From positions 1-17,542 of the forward strand of contig CANQSC010000017.1 of assembly GCA_947626445.1 (NCBI GenBank): a DNA stretch of 17,542 bases, written 5' to 3'. Made by a program: the position numbers and the translations under genes. Each line of letters starts with the position of its first letter. Positions within the stretch are counted from its first letter, which is position 1. The notes beneath the pieces were generated by a model. That model made no database searches. It saw only the letters and a program-made list of their open reading frames with translations, and was not told the DNA's origin. Source of the DNA: an uncultured Bacilli bacterium (lineage in GTDB: Bacteria; Bacillota_I; Bacilli_A; RF39; UBA660). Of the stretch, positions 1-7,449 are shown in pieces.

Positions 1-31
1 AGTTTTCAAATAACAATTTTAGTTGTATAAT

Positions 32-1471
32 TTAATCATCAAATCTGAGTTGAAAGTTTAAGTCTAAACTTTCTAGATTTGTGATTGATGAAGAAATAAG
101 TAGGGTGATTAATTTTTTGCTTATTTCTTTTTTTGTCAAAATCTTTTTTATTTCTTTTACCACCAAAGAACCTAATTCAAATAATTGCCTAATAGTATGA
201 GCAATTTGAATTAATAAATAATGGATTTTAAGAGCATTTTCAAAACGACTACATAAATGACTTATATTATAAGTTCCATTTTTTTGCTCATTAAAACCTT
301 CGTTTTCAATTTTCCAGCGACGTCTTCCCATAGAAACAATCTGTACAATATTAAAAGTATCTACTTTTAAATCAGTAATATAATTAAATGTTGTGGTTTT
401 ACCATCAGCATTTTTTTCAATGAATCTAAAAGCATTAACATTATGTTGTTTAAAAGGAATGTTTGAAGATAAATAATAATTTTCTTTTGATACTTCATTT
501 TCATAATTGATATTATCCTCAAATTCTTGATAAACATTTTTCAATCTATCTTTCTTTAAATTGAAGATATAATGCCAATGATTATCTTTACAGATATCAA
601 TCATTGTAGTAGTAGCATATAAAGCATCACCAGTAACAATAAATTTTAATTTAGGATAGTTATTTTTAATCCTTTTTTGCATTCTTTTAAAAGCATTAAT
701 TTCACAATCTTGTTTATCATTTTCGTTATTAAAGTTATTATTTTCAATCCACTCAGAATCAATACTAATAAGCATATTACCAAAAACAACTTTAGCTTCC
801 AAAACATATTTATAATACTTAGTTTTACCATCTCTAGTTCTAGTTAAACAGTTGCCATTTAAGTTATAGTCTAAAGCAGTTAAACCAGTTGCATCAACAA
901 TTAATTGAATGCAACCATTATAACGAAAGCGGTCAAACATTTTACTTCTAAGTAAAGCTTTAAACATATATTTTCTAATATCATCAATTTCGTTATAGTC
1001 TAATTGTTCAATAACATCTTGAATTGTTTGCCAATCAGGAATTTCTTTTAATTCTTGATTACAAATTTTAGATAAATTTTTAATAGCTTCTTCAGTATCA
1101 AACCAATCATTTATACCTGTCATAGTAGTAATACCACATAGTAAAGCAAATAATTTAGTCATAATTATTGTACGCATTTTATATGTAATATAACTTTTAT
1201 GTCTCTTATCAGTAAGTTTAGAAAACAAAGACATTAAATTTGGAAAATATTTAGCAATTATTTTTCTCAATTCATTTAATAAATTTTTATCGTTTAATAA
1301 TTGTCTTCGTTGTTCTCTATCTAAACCAGGAGATTTAGTAAACTTCTTTCCAGATTTAATTTTTATAGTTTTATCCTTGTGTTTCTTTTGTAAAAATCTT
1401 TCTTTTTTTCTTCTTTCAGCTCTTCCCAAATTTTGACTTTCTTCAATTTCTTTAGCTAATTCTTCACTCAT
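32..1471 (-). CDS. DDE transposase (IS4-like fold)
   Basis: This 479-residue protein is a cut-and-paste type transposase that would bind the element ends and catalyse strand transfer. The visible catalytic candidates are Asp193 in IVDATGL, Asp282 in VTGDALYA and Glu389 in RRRWKIENEGFNEQKN. The last is a YREK-like signature of IS4-related DDE enzymes. The N-terminal 45 residues are strongly basic and probably contact DNA. No frameshift or internal stop interrupts it, so it looks intact. The start is set by AAGGTGG about eight bases upstream of the ATG. A TGaTATAAT extended -10 lies at 1497-1502. I recognise the fold type but cannot name the IS family with certainty. The stop is only 31 bases from the window edge, so the far end of the element may lie outside. 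Confidence 0.9.
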   Translation of the reverse strand: MSEELAKEIEESQNLGRAERRKKERFLQKKHKDKTIKIKSGKKFTKSPGLDREQRRQLLNDKNLLNELRKIIAKYFPNLMSLFSKLTDKRHKSYITYKMRTIIMTKLFALLCGITTMTGINDWFDTEEAIKNLSKICNQELKEIPDWQTIQDVIEQLDYNEIDDIRKYMFKALLRSKMFDRFRYNGCIQLIVDATGLTALDYNLNGNCLTRTRDGKTKYYKYVLEAKVVFGNMLISIDSEWIENNNFNNENDKQDCEINAFKRMQKRIKNNYPKLKFIVTGDALYATTTMIDICKDNHWHYIFNLKKDRLKNVYQEFEDNINYENEVSKENYYLSSNIPFKQHNVNAFRFIEKNADGKTTTFNYITDLKVDTFNIVQIVSMGRRRWKIENEGFNEQKNGTYNISHLCSRFENALKIHYLLIQIAHTIRQLFELGSLVVKEIKKILTKKEISKKLITLLISSSITNLESLDLNFQLRFDD

Positions 1472-1496
1472 AATACAACCACCTTATTATGCATAT

Positions 1497-1502
1497 ATTA
1501 TA
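1497..1502 (-). promoter_or_regulatory. extended -10 element for transposase
   Basis: Read on the minus strand the element is TGaTATAAT, a perfect -10 with the TGn extension, 26 to 31 bases upstream of the transposase ATG. No good -35 hexamer is present at the right distance, so it would depend on the extended -10. Confidence 0.45.
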
Positions 1503-1568
1503 TCAAAATTCTTTGCGAAGAAATTTATTTTAATTTTTACTCTTTTTGGCTGATAAGTTAGCAATTTT

Positions 1569-1597
1569 TTGACAAATGTGCTAATTTATGCTATAAT
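1569..1597 (+). promoter_or_regulatory. consensus sigma-A promoter
   Basis: TTGACA at 1569-1574 and TATAAT at 1592-1597 are separated by exactly 17 bases. A TG at 1589-1590 adds an extended -10. All twelve consensus bases match. The predicted transcript starts near 1604 and gives a short leader carrying AAGGGGG at 1609-1615 before the ATG at 1621. Confidence 0.85.
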
Positions 1598-1620
1598 CTA
1601 GAGCAATTAAGGGGGTTATT

Positions 1621-2118
1621 ATGAAATATATTAAAGCTTTAAAAAGAAGAACAATTATGGAAATTTGTGGTTGGTTAATTTTTGTGGGGGTTTCATATTT
1701 TCTATGGGACTTTGATGGTTTTTATGAGACTGCGGCATACTATGATAGTAATAGTGTTATTGAAATCTTAGATGACCCAACTTATAGTACTATTTTGTAT
1801 GCATTAAATGACCAAGATGCTAATTATCTTAATGATTATAAATTAACATTAATAAATAATACTTATCGTGAAGAAAAATATAATGTGTATCTTGCTATAT
1901 CGAAAAATATTGAACAAAGTCATATTAAAATAAAAAATGAAACTTTAAAGTATCTTAAAGAGATCTATTCTTATGAAGATGAAGATTATTGTTATTATTT
2001 ATTAGATACTAATATGTTACAAGGTAGTGAAATAAAATATAATTTTAGTTTATATAACGATTTAAGTGGTGAAAATTTTATACCTTATGAATTAAAAATA
2101 GAGTTAGAAAAGATTTAA
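1621..2118 (+). CDS. small membrane-anchored protein of unknown function
   Basis: I do not recognise this 165-residue protein. The N-terminus is basic (KALKRR), followed by one hydrophobic segment at about residues 14-30 (ICGWLIFVGVSYFLW). It is probably an uncleaved signal anchor placing the remaining 130 residues outside. That outer part is acidic and tyrosine-rich, with no catalytic motif I can identify. The start is firm: AAGGGGG lies six bases upstream and a perfect promoter lies at 1569-1597. The gene is flanked by a transposase on one side and a convergent gene on the other, so it forms its own transcription unit. Its last 15 bases overlap the end of the opposing gene at 2104. Confidence 0.75.
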   Translation: MKYIKALKRRTIMEICGWLIFVGVSYFLWDFDGFYETAAYYDSNSVIEILDDPTYSTILYALNDQDANYLNDYKLTLINNTYREEKYNVYLAISKNIEQSHIKIKNETLKYLKEIYSYEDEDYCYYLLDTNMLQGSEIKYNFSLYNDLSGENFIPYELKIELEKI

Positions 2119-2142
2119 GATTCTTTTTCTAACTCCTTTTTT
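2101..2142 (+). terminator. terminator embedded in overlapping convergent gene ends
   Basis: GAGTTAGAAAAGA (2101-2113) pairs with TCTTTTTCTAACTC (2122-2135) across a short loop, with one bulged base. A pyrimidine-rich CTTTTTTAT stretch follows on the plus strand. The upstream arm contains the final codons of the 1621-2118 gene. On the minus strand the same hairpin is followed by TATTTTTAATT, so it may also terminate the uvrB unit. Confidence 0.7.
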
Positions 2143-2673
2143 ATCTTGATTAACTTTGTTATCAAGATAAGTAAAAATTTGTTCATATTTATCATCATCA
2201 GTTAAAGATAAGCCAACTATTTTTGATTTTAATTGTTTATTTCTTAATTCAAAATAATCTTTATTACTTATTTTAACTTTTAATTCTGAGAGAGTAAGAA
2301 TATTACCATCAGCATTATTTATTATTGAATATATTTCATTATCTTCAGATAATTTAATATTTTTAATATTATTTTTATTAACTAAACTAACTGTTTCAGC
2401 ATTATTTCTAATGTGAAATAATATTTCGTTAGTATTTTTATTAATAAAATCTAGAGAATTTTCTTTCTTTTCAATAAGATATTCTTCATTGGTAGTAAGA
2501 TTGGTTAATTCTAAATAATTATTTTTGATATTAATGGTAATTTCATAATTATCATTAATATCAAAATAATCTTTTAAACTGGTTTTTAAAAAATATTCTA
2601 AAATTTTATCATTATAAAATTCATTGGGTTTTAAATAACTTAATTTTCTTAATACTTCATGTACTATGTTCAT
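2104..2673 (-). CDS. hypothetical protein downstream of uvrB
   Basis: This 189-residue protein has no family I recognise. It has no signal peptide or membrane segment and should be cytoplasmic. The first 40 residues look helical (VHEVLRKLSYLKPNEFYNDK). The middle alternates hydrophobic and polar residues as in beta strands (YEITINIKNNYLELTNL). The C-terminus is basic (KKGVRKRILNLF). AGAGGAT lies about six bases upstream of the ATG. It follows uvrB on the same strand after 43 bases with no terminator between, so cotranscription with uvrB is likely. This position does not prove a repair role. Its final 15 bases overlap the convergent gene ending at 2118. Confidence 0.75.
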   Translation of the reverse strand: MNIVHEVLRKLSYLKPNEFYNDKILEYFLKTSLKDYFDINDNYEITINIKNNYLELTNLTTNEEYLIEKKENSLDFINKNTNEILFHIRNNAETVSLVNKNNIKNIKLSEDNEIYSIINNADGNILTLSELKVKISNKDYFELRNKQLKSKIVGLSLTDDDKYEQIFTYLDNKVNQDKKGVRKRILNLF

Positions 2674-2716
2674 TATTATCCTCTTTTCTTTTTAATTATA
2701 TTCACTTTACTAATAA

Positions 2717-4666
2717 TTATTTACTAGCTTTAAGTTCAAATAAAATATCTCTTAATTCAGTTGCCCTTTCAAAGTCTAAGTTTTTAGCAGCTTCTTTCAT
2801 TTCCATTTCAATTTCATGTAACATTCTTTCTTTTTCTTTTTTGCTTATCTTAGTCTTCTTAGCTTTTTCTTTAACTTCATTAGAAACAACTTCTTTAATA
2901 TCTTTAATGATAGTTTTAGGAGTTATATGATTTTTTTCATTATATTTTTCTTGAATTTCGCGTCGACGTTTAGTTTCTTTTATGGCTTCATCCATGGCTT
3001 CACTCATTGTATCCGCATACATTATAACTTCACCATTACTATTTCTAGCACATCTACCGATTGTTTGAATTAAACTTCTACTACTTCTTAAGAATCCTTG
3101 TTTATCAGCATCTAAAATACAGATTAAACTAACTTCGGGAATATCAATACCTTCTCTTAAAAGATTAATACCGACTACAACATCATAAATTCCAGCTCTT
3201 AAATCATGAATTATTTTTAATCTTTCTAGGGTTTTTATTTCATTATGTAAGTAAGCAACTTTAATATTCATTTCTTTTAAATAATTGGTTAATTCTTCAC
3301 TCATTCTAATTGTTAAAGTAGTTATTAACACTCTTTCATTTTTAGCTTTTCTAATTCTTATTTGTTCGATAATATCATCTATTTGACCAAGTGTTGGTTT
3401 AACCGTGATTAATGGATCAAGCAATCCTGTTGGTCTAATAATTTGTTCAACGTACTTATTATTAGCTTTTTCTAATTCATAAGGTCCCGGTGTTGCTGAA
3501 ACATAAATTGCTTGTTTTATTTTACTTTCAAATTCATCAAATTTTAAAGGACGATTATCTAGGGCACTTGGAAGTCTAAAACCATAATCAACAAGAGTTT
3601 GTTTACGCATCCGATCGCCATTATACATTCCTCTTACTTGCGGTAAGGTAACATGACTTTCATCAACAACTAATAAAAAATCATTAGGGAAAAAGTCAAT
3701 TAAACAAGTAGGTGTTTCGCCGGCGCCTCTTAAAGCTAAATGTCTTGAATAATTTTCAACTCCACTACAAAAACCAGTTTCTTTAAGCATTTCAATATCA
3801 TAATTAGTTCTTTCTCGTAATCGTTGTTCTTCGATTAATTTATTTTCACTTTTTAAAACTTCTAATCTTTCTTTTAATTCTTCTTCAATTCTTCTAATTG
3901 CTTCTTGTAGTTTTTCATCACTAGTTACAAAGTGACTAGCAGGGAAGATTGTTACATTTTTAATACTTTTTAAAATTGTTCCTGTTACTGGATCAAATTG
4001 ACAAATACGGTCAATTTCATCGCCAAACAATTCAATTCTAATTCCTTTAGTGTGTTCATTAACGGGAATAATATCGATTGTATCACCACGGCTTCTAAAA
4101 GTTCCCCTATGAAAATCAATATCATTACGTTCATAAGTCATATCAACTAATTTATTAATAATATCATTTCTTTTAATAATATTTCCAACACTTAAAGTTA
4201 AAGTACCATTAATATATTCTTCTTTTTCGCCAATACCATAGATACAAGAAACTGAGGCCACAACTATAGTATCGTTATAATTTATTAATGAAGAAGTGGC
4301 TGCATGTCTTAATTCATCTATTTCATCATTTATTGAAGAATCTTTTTCAATATAAGTGTCTGTTGAAGGAACATAAGCTTCGGGTTGAAAATAGTCGTAG
4401 TAAGAAACAAAATATTCAACATGATTATTAGGAAATAATTCTTTAAATTCAGCATAAAGTTGTCCAGCAAGAGTTTTATTATGAGCAAGAACTAATGTAG
4501 GTTTGTTAACTTCTTTTATAACATTTGCAATGGTAAAAGTTTTCCCAGTTCCAGTCGCACCTAATAATACTTGTTCTTTTTTGCCATTTTTTATACCTTC
4601 AACTAATTCTTTTATTGCTTTTGGTTGGTCTCCACTTGGTTCATATTTTGATACTAATTGAAACAT
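2717..4666 (-). CDS. uvrB: excinuclease ABC subunit UvrB
   Basis: UvrB is the damage-verifying helicase-like subunit of nucleotide excision repair. It is loaded by UvrA, clamps a DNA strand and recruits UvrC for incision. At 649 residues it has the usual length. The sequence shows a Q-tip SGDQPKAI, Walker A GATGTGKT at 36-43, and the strand-separating beta-hairpin with YYDYFQPEAYVPSTDTY at about 89-105. It also shows the Walker B DESH at 335-338 and the motif V/VI block GINLLREGIDIP and QTIGRCARN. A C-terminal UVR domain (about 614-649, NLDFERATELRD) contacts UvrC. The start has a perfect AGGAGG six bases upstream. uvrA is not adjacent: the next gene downstream is the unknown 2104-2673. No LexA/SOS box is visible upstream. 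Confidence 0.98.
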   Translation of the reverse strand: MFQLVSKYEPSGDQPKAIKELVEGIKNGKKEQVLLGATGTGKTFTIANVIKEVNKPTLVLAHNKTLAGQLYAEFKELFPNNHVEYFVSYYDYFQPEAYVPSTDTYIEKDSSINDEIDELRHAATSSLINYNDTIVVASVSCIYGIGEKEEYINGTLTLSVGNIIKRNDIINKLVDMTYERNDIDFHRGTFRSRGDTIDIIPVNEHTKGIRIELFGDEIDRICQFDPVTGTILKSIKNVTIFPASHFVTSDEKLQEAIRRIEEELKERLEVLKSENKLIEEQRLRERTNYDIEMLKETGFCSGVENYSRHLALRGAGETPTCLIDFFPNDFLLVVDESHVTLPQVRGMYNGDRMRKQTLVDYGFRLPSALDNRPLKFDEFESKIKQAIYVSATPGPYELEKANNKYVEQIIRPTGLLDPLITVKPTLGQIDDIIEQIRIRKAKNERVLITTLTIRMSEELTNYLKEMNIKVAYLHNEIKTLERLKIIHDLRAGIYDVVVGINLLREGIDIPEVSLICILDADKQGFLRSSRSLIQTIGRCARNSNGEVIMYADTMSEAMDEAIKETKRRREIQEKYNEKNHITPKTIIKDIKEVVSNEVKEKAKKTKISKKEKERMLHEIEMEMKEAAKNLDFERATELRDILFELKASK

Positions 4667-4674
4667 AGTTCCTC

Positions 4675-4791
4675 CTATCTATGACGAAAGTCAATAAAGT
4701 ATAAATATCCAATAATTTCAATACCATATTTTATCACTATTTCATAAGCATAACAAGGAAACCGATGTATGTTTTTACTCGTAAATTTCTT
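4675..4791 (-). other. coding-like stretch without start codon upstream of uvrB
   Basis: One minus-strand frame stays open for 38 codons and ends at a TAG directly before the uvrB ribosome site. Its translation looks protein-like (RFPCYAYEIVIKYG then IEIIGYLYFIDFRHR), with mixed aromatic, acidic and basic residues. It lacks an ATG start and a ribosome site. It could be the decayed tail of a lost gene, a piece of the uvrB leader, or chance. The region has no other gene. Confidence 0.3.
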
Positions 4792-4805
4792 TCAATTTAT
4801 GTTAT

Positions 4806-4834
4806 ATATAATAATAAAATATTTTATTTGCCAA
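4806..4834 (-). promoter_or_regulatory. candidate uvrB promoter
   Basis: On the minus strand TTGGCA (4834-4829) is followed after 17 bases by TTATAT, or after 18 by TATATA. It is the best candidate in the 262-base gap upstream of uvrB and would give a leader of roughly 130 bases. About 26 of 32 positions match the promoter of the solenoid gene at 7296-7324. Confidence 0.45.
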
Positions 4835-4928
4835 TCTAACTTAAAATAAATTCCCTTATTATTTTTAACTTTTTTTGATAATATTATGTTAAAAATTTTT
4901 TTATCATAAATTCATATAAAATTATTGA

Positions 4929-6263
4929 TTAATATAATTTTTTAAACAATTTAATATTTTTATCTTGTCTTAGTTTTTCTAAAGCTTTTTCCCTTATTTC
5001 TAAAACTTGTACCAAACTAATATCTAATAAACTTGCTATTTCTTCATCTTCAAATAATTTCTTAAATCTTAAGATAATATATTTTTGTTCAATTATATCT
5101 AAGCTTTTTATTATATTTATCATATCAATGCTAAAATAAGAAATATCAATTATTGGTTTAACTACTAAGGTATCTATTATTTCTTTATTACTATCTTGAT
5201 AAGCAATTTTATTTAAACTATATTGTTTGTGATTTGGTAAATCGCGAATTATTTTAGCTTTTAACCTACCTTTTATATAAGCATTCATATAAGAAATAAT
5301 CTGCCCTAGATAACGTGAATTAGTTCTATTAATAAAATCAAAGATTAACATATCAGCTTCTGCTTTTAATTCTTCATGATAATCATAATTATATTTAATT
5401 TCATATGTATTAATTAGATTTATTACAATTTTTCTTACACTCAAAAATAATTTATTATAAATTAATTGTCTTGTATCATATATACCAGTGTAGTAATATC
5501 CTAGTAAAAAATTTATTTCTAATAAATCAACTTTTTTAAGGCAATTGTAAACATTTTTGATTCTTTTTTTATCAAGCTTAATTAAGCTATCTTTTTCCTT
5601 ACCAAAATACCAAACAAAATAAATTGCTTTTAAACAATCAAAGTTAAAACTCATCACTAATTTAACTGAATCCCAATCGATATTTAAAAGATTAGTTATT
5701 TTCTTAAATTCTTCTTCTTTTTGACAAAGCTTTAACTTTTTAAAACAATCTTTTCTAATTTTTATATTATATTTTTTAATGGCTAATTTTATTGCCCAAT
5801 CTGGTATATTATTTCTATCTTTTATATCCATACAATATAAATAAGAAAAAATTGTTTTATATGTTAAATTATTTCTTTTACAATAATCGACTAATCTTTC
5901 TCCTTTATAAAACCATAATTCTTTAAAAGCATGATTTTCTTCATAGTGTTTAACAGCAAGTAAAGCTATTTCATTATCGCTTTTATCAGGATATTTTTTT
6001 CTTATTTCTTGAGCATATGTCCTCAATGTTGGATATATATAATTATGTACTAGGGCATATTGTCTTAAAGATAAGCCATCTATTTTATAGGAAGGTTTTG
6101 ACGATTTAGGTGAAACTTTTATATAAGAATTTATTATTTCTTCAATTTCTTTTTGGGAAGTTTTGTTAGTAATTTTTTTTCTAATATTATTATAATTTAA
6201 ACCATGTTCTTTACAATATTTGTTTAAAGATATTCCATCTTTATAATAAAAATTTTTTGCCAT
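4929..6263 (-). CDS. sigma-70-like protein with three N-terminal repeat modules
   Basis: This 444-residue cytoplasmic protein appears to be a divergent RNA polymerase sigma factor or regulator. Three related modules of about 26 residues occur at about 7-32 (YKDGISLNKYCKEHGLNY), 59-87 (YKIDGLSLRQYALVHNYIY) and 118-145 (WFYKGERLVDYCKRNNLTY). Each resembles a small helix-turn-helix of the form G-x-SL-x-x-YC-x-x-x-x-L-x-Y. A middle helical domain follows. The part from 265 to 345 resembles sigma region 2 (LGQIISYMNAYIKGRLKAKI), and 383-435 resembles region 4 (IIEQKYIILRFKKLFEDEEI then a helix-turn-helix). The start is supported by GGGAGG and a TATAAT at 6300-6305. Target promoters are unknown. 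A mobile-element or phage-derived regulator is possible. The sigma assignment comes from fold-type patterns only. Confidence 0.7.
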   Translation of the reverse strand: MAKNFYYKDGISLNKYCKEHGLNYNNIRKKITNKTSQKEIEEIINSYIKVSPKSSKPSYKIDGLSLRQYALVHNYIYPTLRTYAQEIRKKYPDKSDNEIALLAVKHYEENHAFKELWFYKGERLVDYCKRNNLTYKTIFSYLYCMDIKDRNNIPDWAIKLAIKKYNIKIRKDCFKKLKLCQKEEEFKKITNLLNIDWDSVKLVMSFNFDCLKAIYFVWYFGKEKDSLIKLDKKRIKNVYNCLKKVDLLEINFLLGYYYTGIYDTRQLIYNKLFLSVRKIVINLINTYEIKYNYDYHEELKAEADMLIFDFINRTNSRYLGQIISYMNAYIKGRLKAKIIRDLPNHKQYSLNKIAYQDSNKEIIDTLVVKPIIDISYFSIDMINIIKSLDIIEQKYIILRFKKLFEDEEIASLLDISLVQVLEIREKALEKLRQDKNIKLFKKLY

Positions 6264-6299
6264 TTTATCCTCCCAAATTAAGAGCTTTTTATTTGATTA

Positions 6300-6326
6300 A
6301 TTATAGTTATTTTACAAATAAAACAA
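6300..6326 (-). promoter_or_regulatory. promoter of sigma-like gene
   Basis: On the minus strand TATAAT occupies 6305-6300, about 37 bases before the ATG at 6263. The best -35 is TTGTTT at 6326-6321 with a short 15-base spacer. It overlaps the tail of the terminator of the preceding gene, so the -35 call is weak. Confidence 0.45.
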
Positions 6327-6343
6327 GGAATCTTTGTTTCCTT
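6316..6343 (-). terminator. terminator of solenoid gene
   Basis: On the minus strand AAGGAA and TTCCTT (6343-6338 and 6330-6325) form a six-pair stem with a seven-base loop, followed by GTTTTATTT. It lies 15 bases past the TGA stop of the 6358-7263 gene. It is nearly the same sequence as the terminator at 7450-7476. Confidence 0.65.
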
Positions 6344-6357
6344 ATTATTCACTTACA

Positions 6358-7263
6358 TCATTTTTTTAGTGTTCTTGACATTTCTTTGCTAGTGCTTTGA
6401 TCATTATCTATAAATAATTGAGAATATTCTTCTTTATTAATTATAACTTCTTCAAACTTTTTTTCTTCTAATAATTGCTTTAATGTTGTTAATTCTAATT
6501 TTTTTTCTTGCGGTTTTTCAATTTCTTTATTAATTTTGTCAATCTCAGTTTGTAACCTTTTTATATTTGCTCCTTTTACATCTTCAGCAAATAAATTAAT
6601 ATAGTAATCATTTTCAGTTTCAATAATAGCATCTTCTAATTTTTTAATATTTGCTCCTTTTATATCTTTAGCAAATTTATAAATATAGTAAACACTTCTT
6701 GATGCAATAATAGCATCTTCTAATTTTTCGATATTTGCTCCTTCTATATTTTTAGCAAATAAATATATATATTGTACAGTTTGAATTTTAATAACAGCAT
6801 CTTCTAATTTTTTAATATTTGCGCCTTTTATATCTTTAGCAAATTTATAAATATAGTAAACACTTCTTGATTCAATAATAGCATTTTCTAATTTTTCGAT
6901 ATTTGCTCCTTCTATATTTTTAGCAAAATTGTATATCCATTCAGCATTTTGAGTTTCTATAATTGCGTTTGTTAATATTTCTATATTTGCGCTTTTTATA
7001 TCTTTAGCAAATATATATATACGTGATGCCACTAGTGATGCCACTAGAGTTTCTAAACTATTATTAATAGTTTCTATAAATGCATTAGTTAATTTATCAA
7101 TATTTGCATCTTCTATATTTTTTGCAAAGTCATAAATATTTTCAGGAGACTTACTATTTATGACTGTTTTCGTCCCTATTTCTTTATCAATAACTCCTAG
7201 TTCTACTAATTTTAAAAATCCTTTAAAGTTTTCTTGCAATAATTCTTCAATATTTGTTTTCAT
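6358..7263 (-). CDS. solenoid protein of seven 28-residue repeats
   Basis: I do not recognise this 301-residue cytoplasmic protein by name. Seven units share the core IY-x-FAK-(N/D)-I-(E/K)-GANI-x-KLE-x-AI. They begin at about residues 43, 82, 110, 138, 166, 194 and 222, exactly 28 apart except for an 11-residue insertion between units 1 and 2. Each unit would fold as a helix pair, giving an alpha-solenoid suited to protein binding. Alternate units carry KNIEGANIEK or KDIKGANIKK, so the charge pattern repeats every 56 residues. The tail (242-301) is charged and probably coiled. Other solenoid repeats with a YA-K-D-I-x-G-x-x-x-x-x-E-x-x-I pattern are common in gut bacteria and phages, but homology is my inference. 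The start has AAGG five bases upstream. A promoter and terminator flank it. Confidence 0.75.
   Translation of the reverse strand: MKTNIEELLQENFKGFLKLVELGVIDKEIGTKTVINSKSPENIYDFAKNIEDANIDKLTNAFIETINNSLETLVASLVASRIYIFAKDIKSANIEILTNAIIETQNAEWIYNFAKNIEGANIEKLENAIIESRSVYYIYKFAKDIKGANIKKLEDAVIKIQTVQYIYLFAKNIEGANIEKLEDAIIASRSVYYIYKFAKDIKGANIKKLEDAIIETENDYYINLFAEDVKGANIKRLQTEIDKINKEIEKPQEKKLELTTLKQLLEEKKFEEVIINKEEYSQLFIDNDQSTSKEMSRTLKK
6634..6927 (-). repeat. higher-order 168-base duplication
   Basis: Bases 6634-6759 and 6802-6927 match at 123 of 126 positions with an offset of 168, that is two repeat units. Such identity within otherwise diverged units indicates a recent two-unit duplication or gene conversion. 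Confidence 0.85.
7023..7046 (-). repeat. 12-base tandem duplication
   Basis: GTGATGCCACTA occurs twice back to back. On the coding strand it adds a second Leu-Val-Ala-Ser to the insertion between solenoid units 1 and 2, keeping the frame. Confidence 0.85.
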
Positions 7264-7295
7264 AAAAGCCTTTTTCCTTCCTCTGTTTGCGTAAT

Positions 7296-7324
7296 ATACT
7301 ATAACAAAATACTTTATTTGTCAA
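7296..7324 (-). promoter_or_regulatory. promoter of solenoid gene
   Basis: Minus-strand TTGACA at 7324-7319 is followed after 17 bases by TAGTAT (7301-7296), or after 15 by TATAGT. The transcript would start near 7289, about 25 bases before the ATG at 7263. Confidence 0.65.
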
Positions 7325-7449
7325 TTTTTAACCCTTACTATTGAGTTAATGATTAAATAATAATAAGCAAATGAATAATTTTTGTAATGTTTATTTATTT
7401 TTAACAAATTTATTGCAAAGTTTTGATGTAAGTTAATATTAGAATAACT

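Larger units (their letters stand above)
32..1504 (-). mobile_element. insertion sequence, boundaries unresolved
   Basis: A single-gene insertion sequence is implied by the transposase. I compared bases 1-31 with 1480-1560 for terminal inverted repeats. I found only weak AT-rich similarity (AAAATT-type blocks near 1505-1510), which is not convincing. No target-site duplication could be identified. The coordinates therefore cover only the coding region and its probable promoter. Confidence 0.45.
6541..7137 (-). repeat. tandem 84-base coding repeats
   Basis: This stretch encodes the seven 28-residue units of the solenoid protein. The repeats are coding, not CRISPR: the unit is 84 bases, contiguous and in frame. 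The last six units keep an exact 84-base period, and an additional 33 bases separate units 1 and 2. Confidence 0.85.

Noticed and set aside
646..831. Minus-strand open frame of 61 codons inside the transposase
   Set aside because: It is an out-of-frame shadow of the transposase gene with low-complexity hydrophobic content and no ribosome site.
4655..4730. Short ATG frame overlapping the start of uvrB in another phase
   Set aside because: It encodes under 30 residues, lacks a ribosome site and overlaps a firm uvrB start.
4667..4928. SOS/LexA box or riboswitch upstream of uvrB
   Set aside because: I found no CGAAC-N4-GTTCG site and no recognisable riboswitch fold. The inverted repeat at 4862-4895 is AT-only and faces the wrong way for the sigma-like gene.
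6344..6360. TGA read as tryptophan, as in Mycoplasma
   Set aside because: Reading through the TGA would run into a terminator hairpin, and tryptophan codons in the window are TGG.
6541..7137. CRISPR-like regular repeats
   Set aside because: The 84-base units are contiguous, in frame and encode a regular protein repeat. There are no spacers or cas genes.
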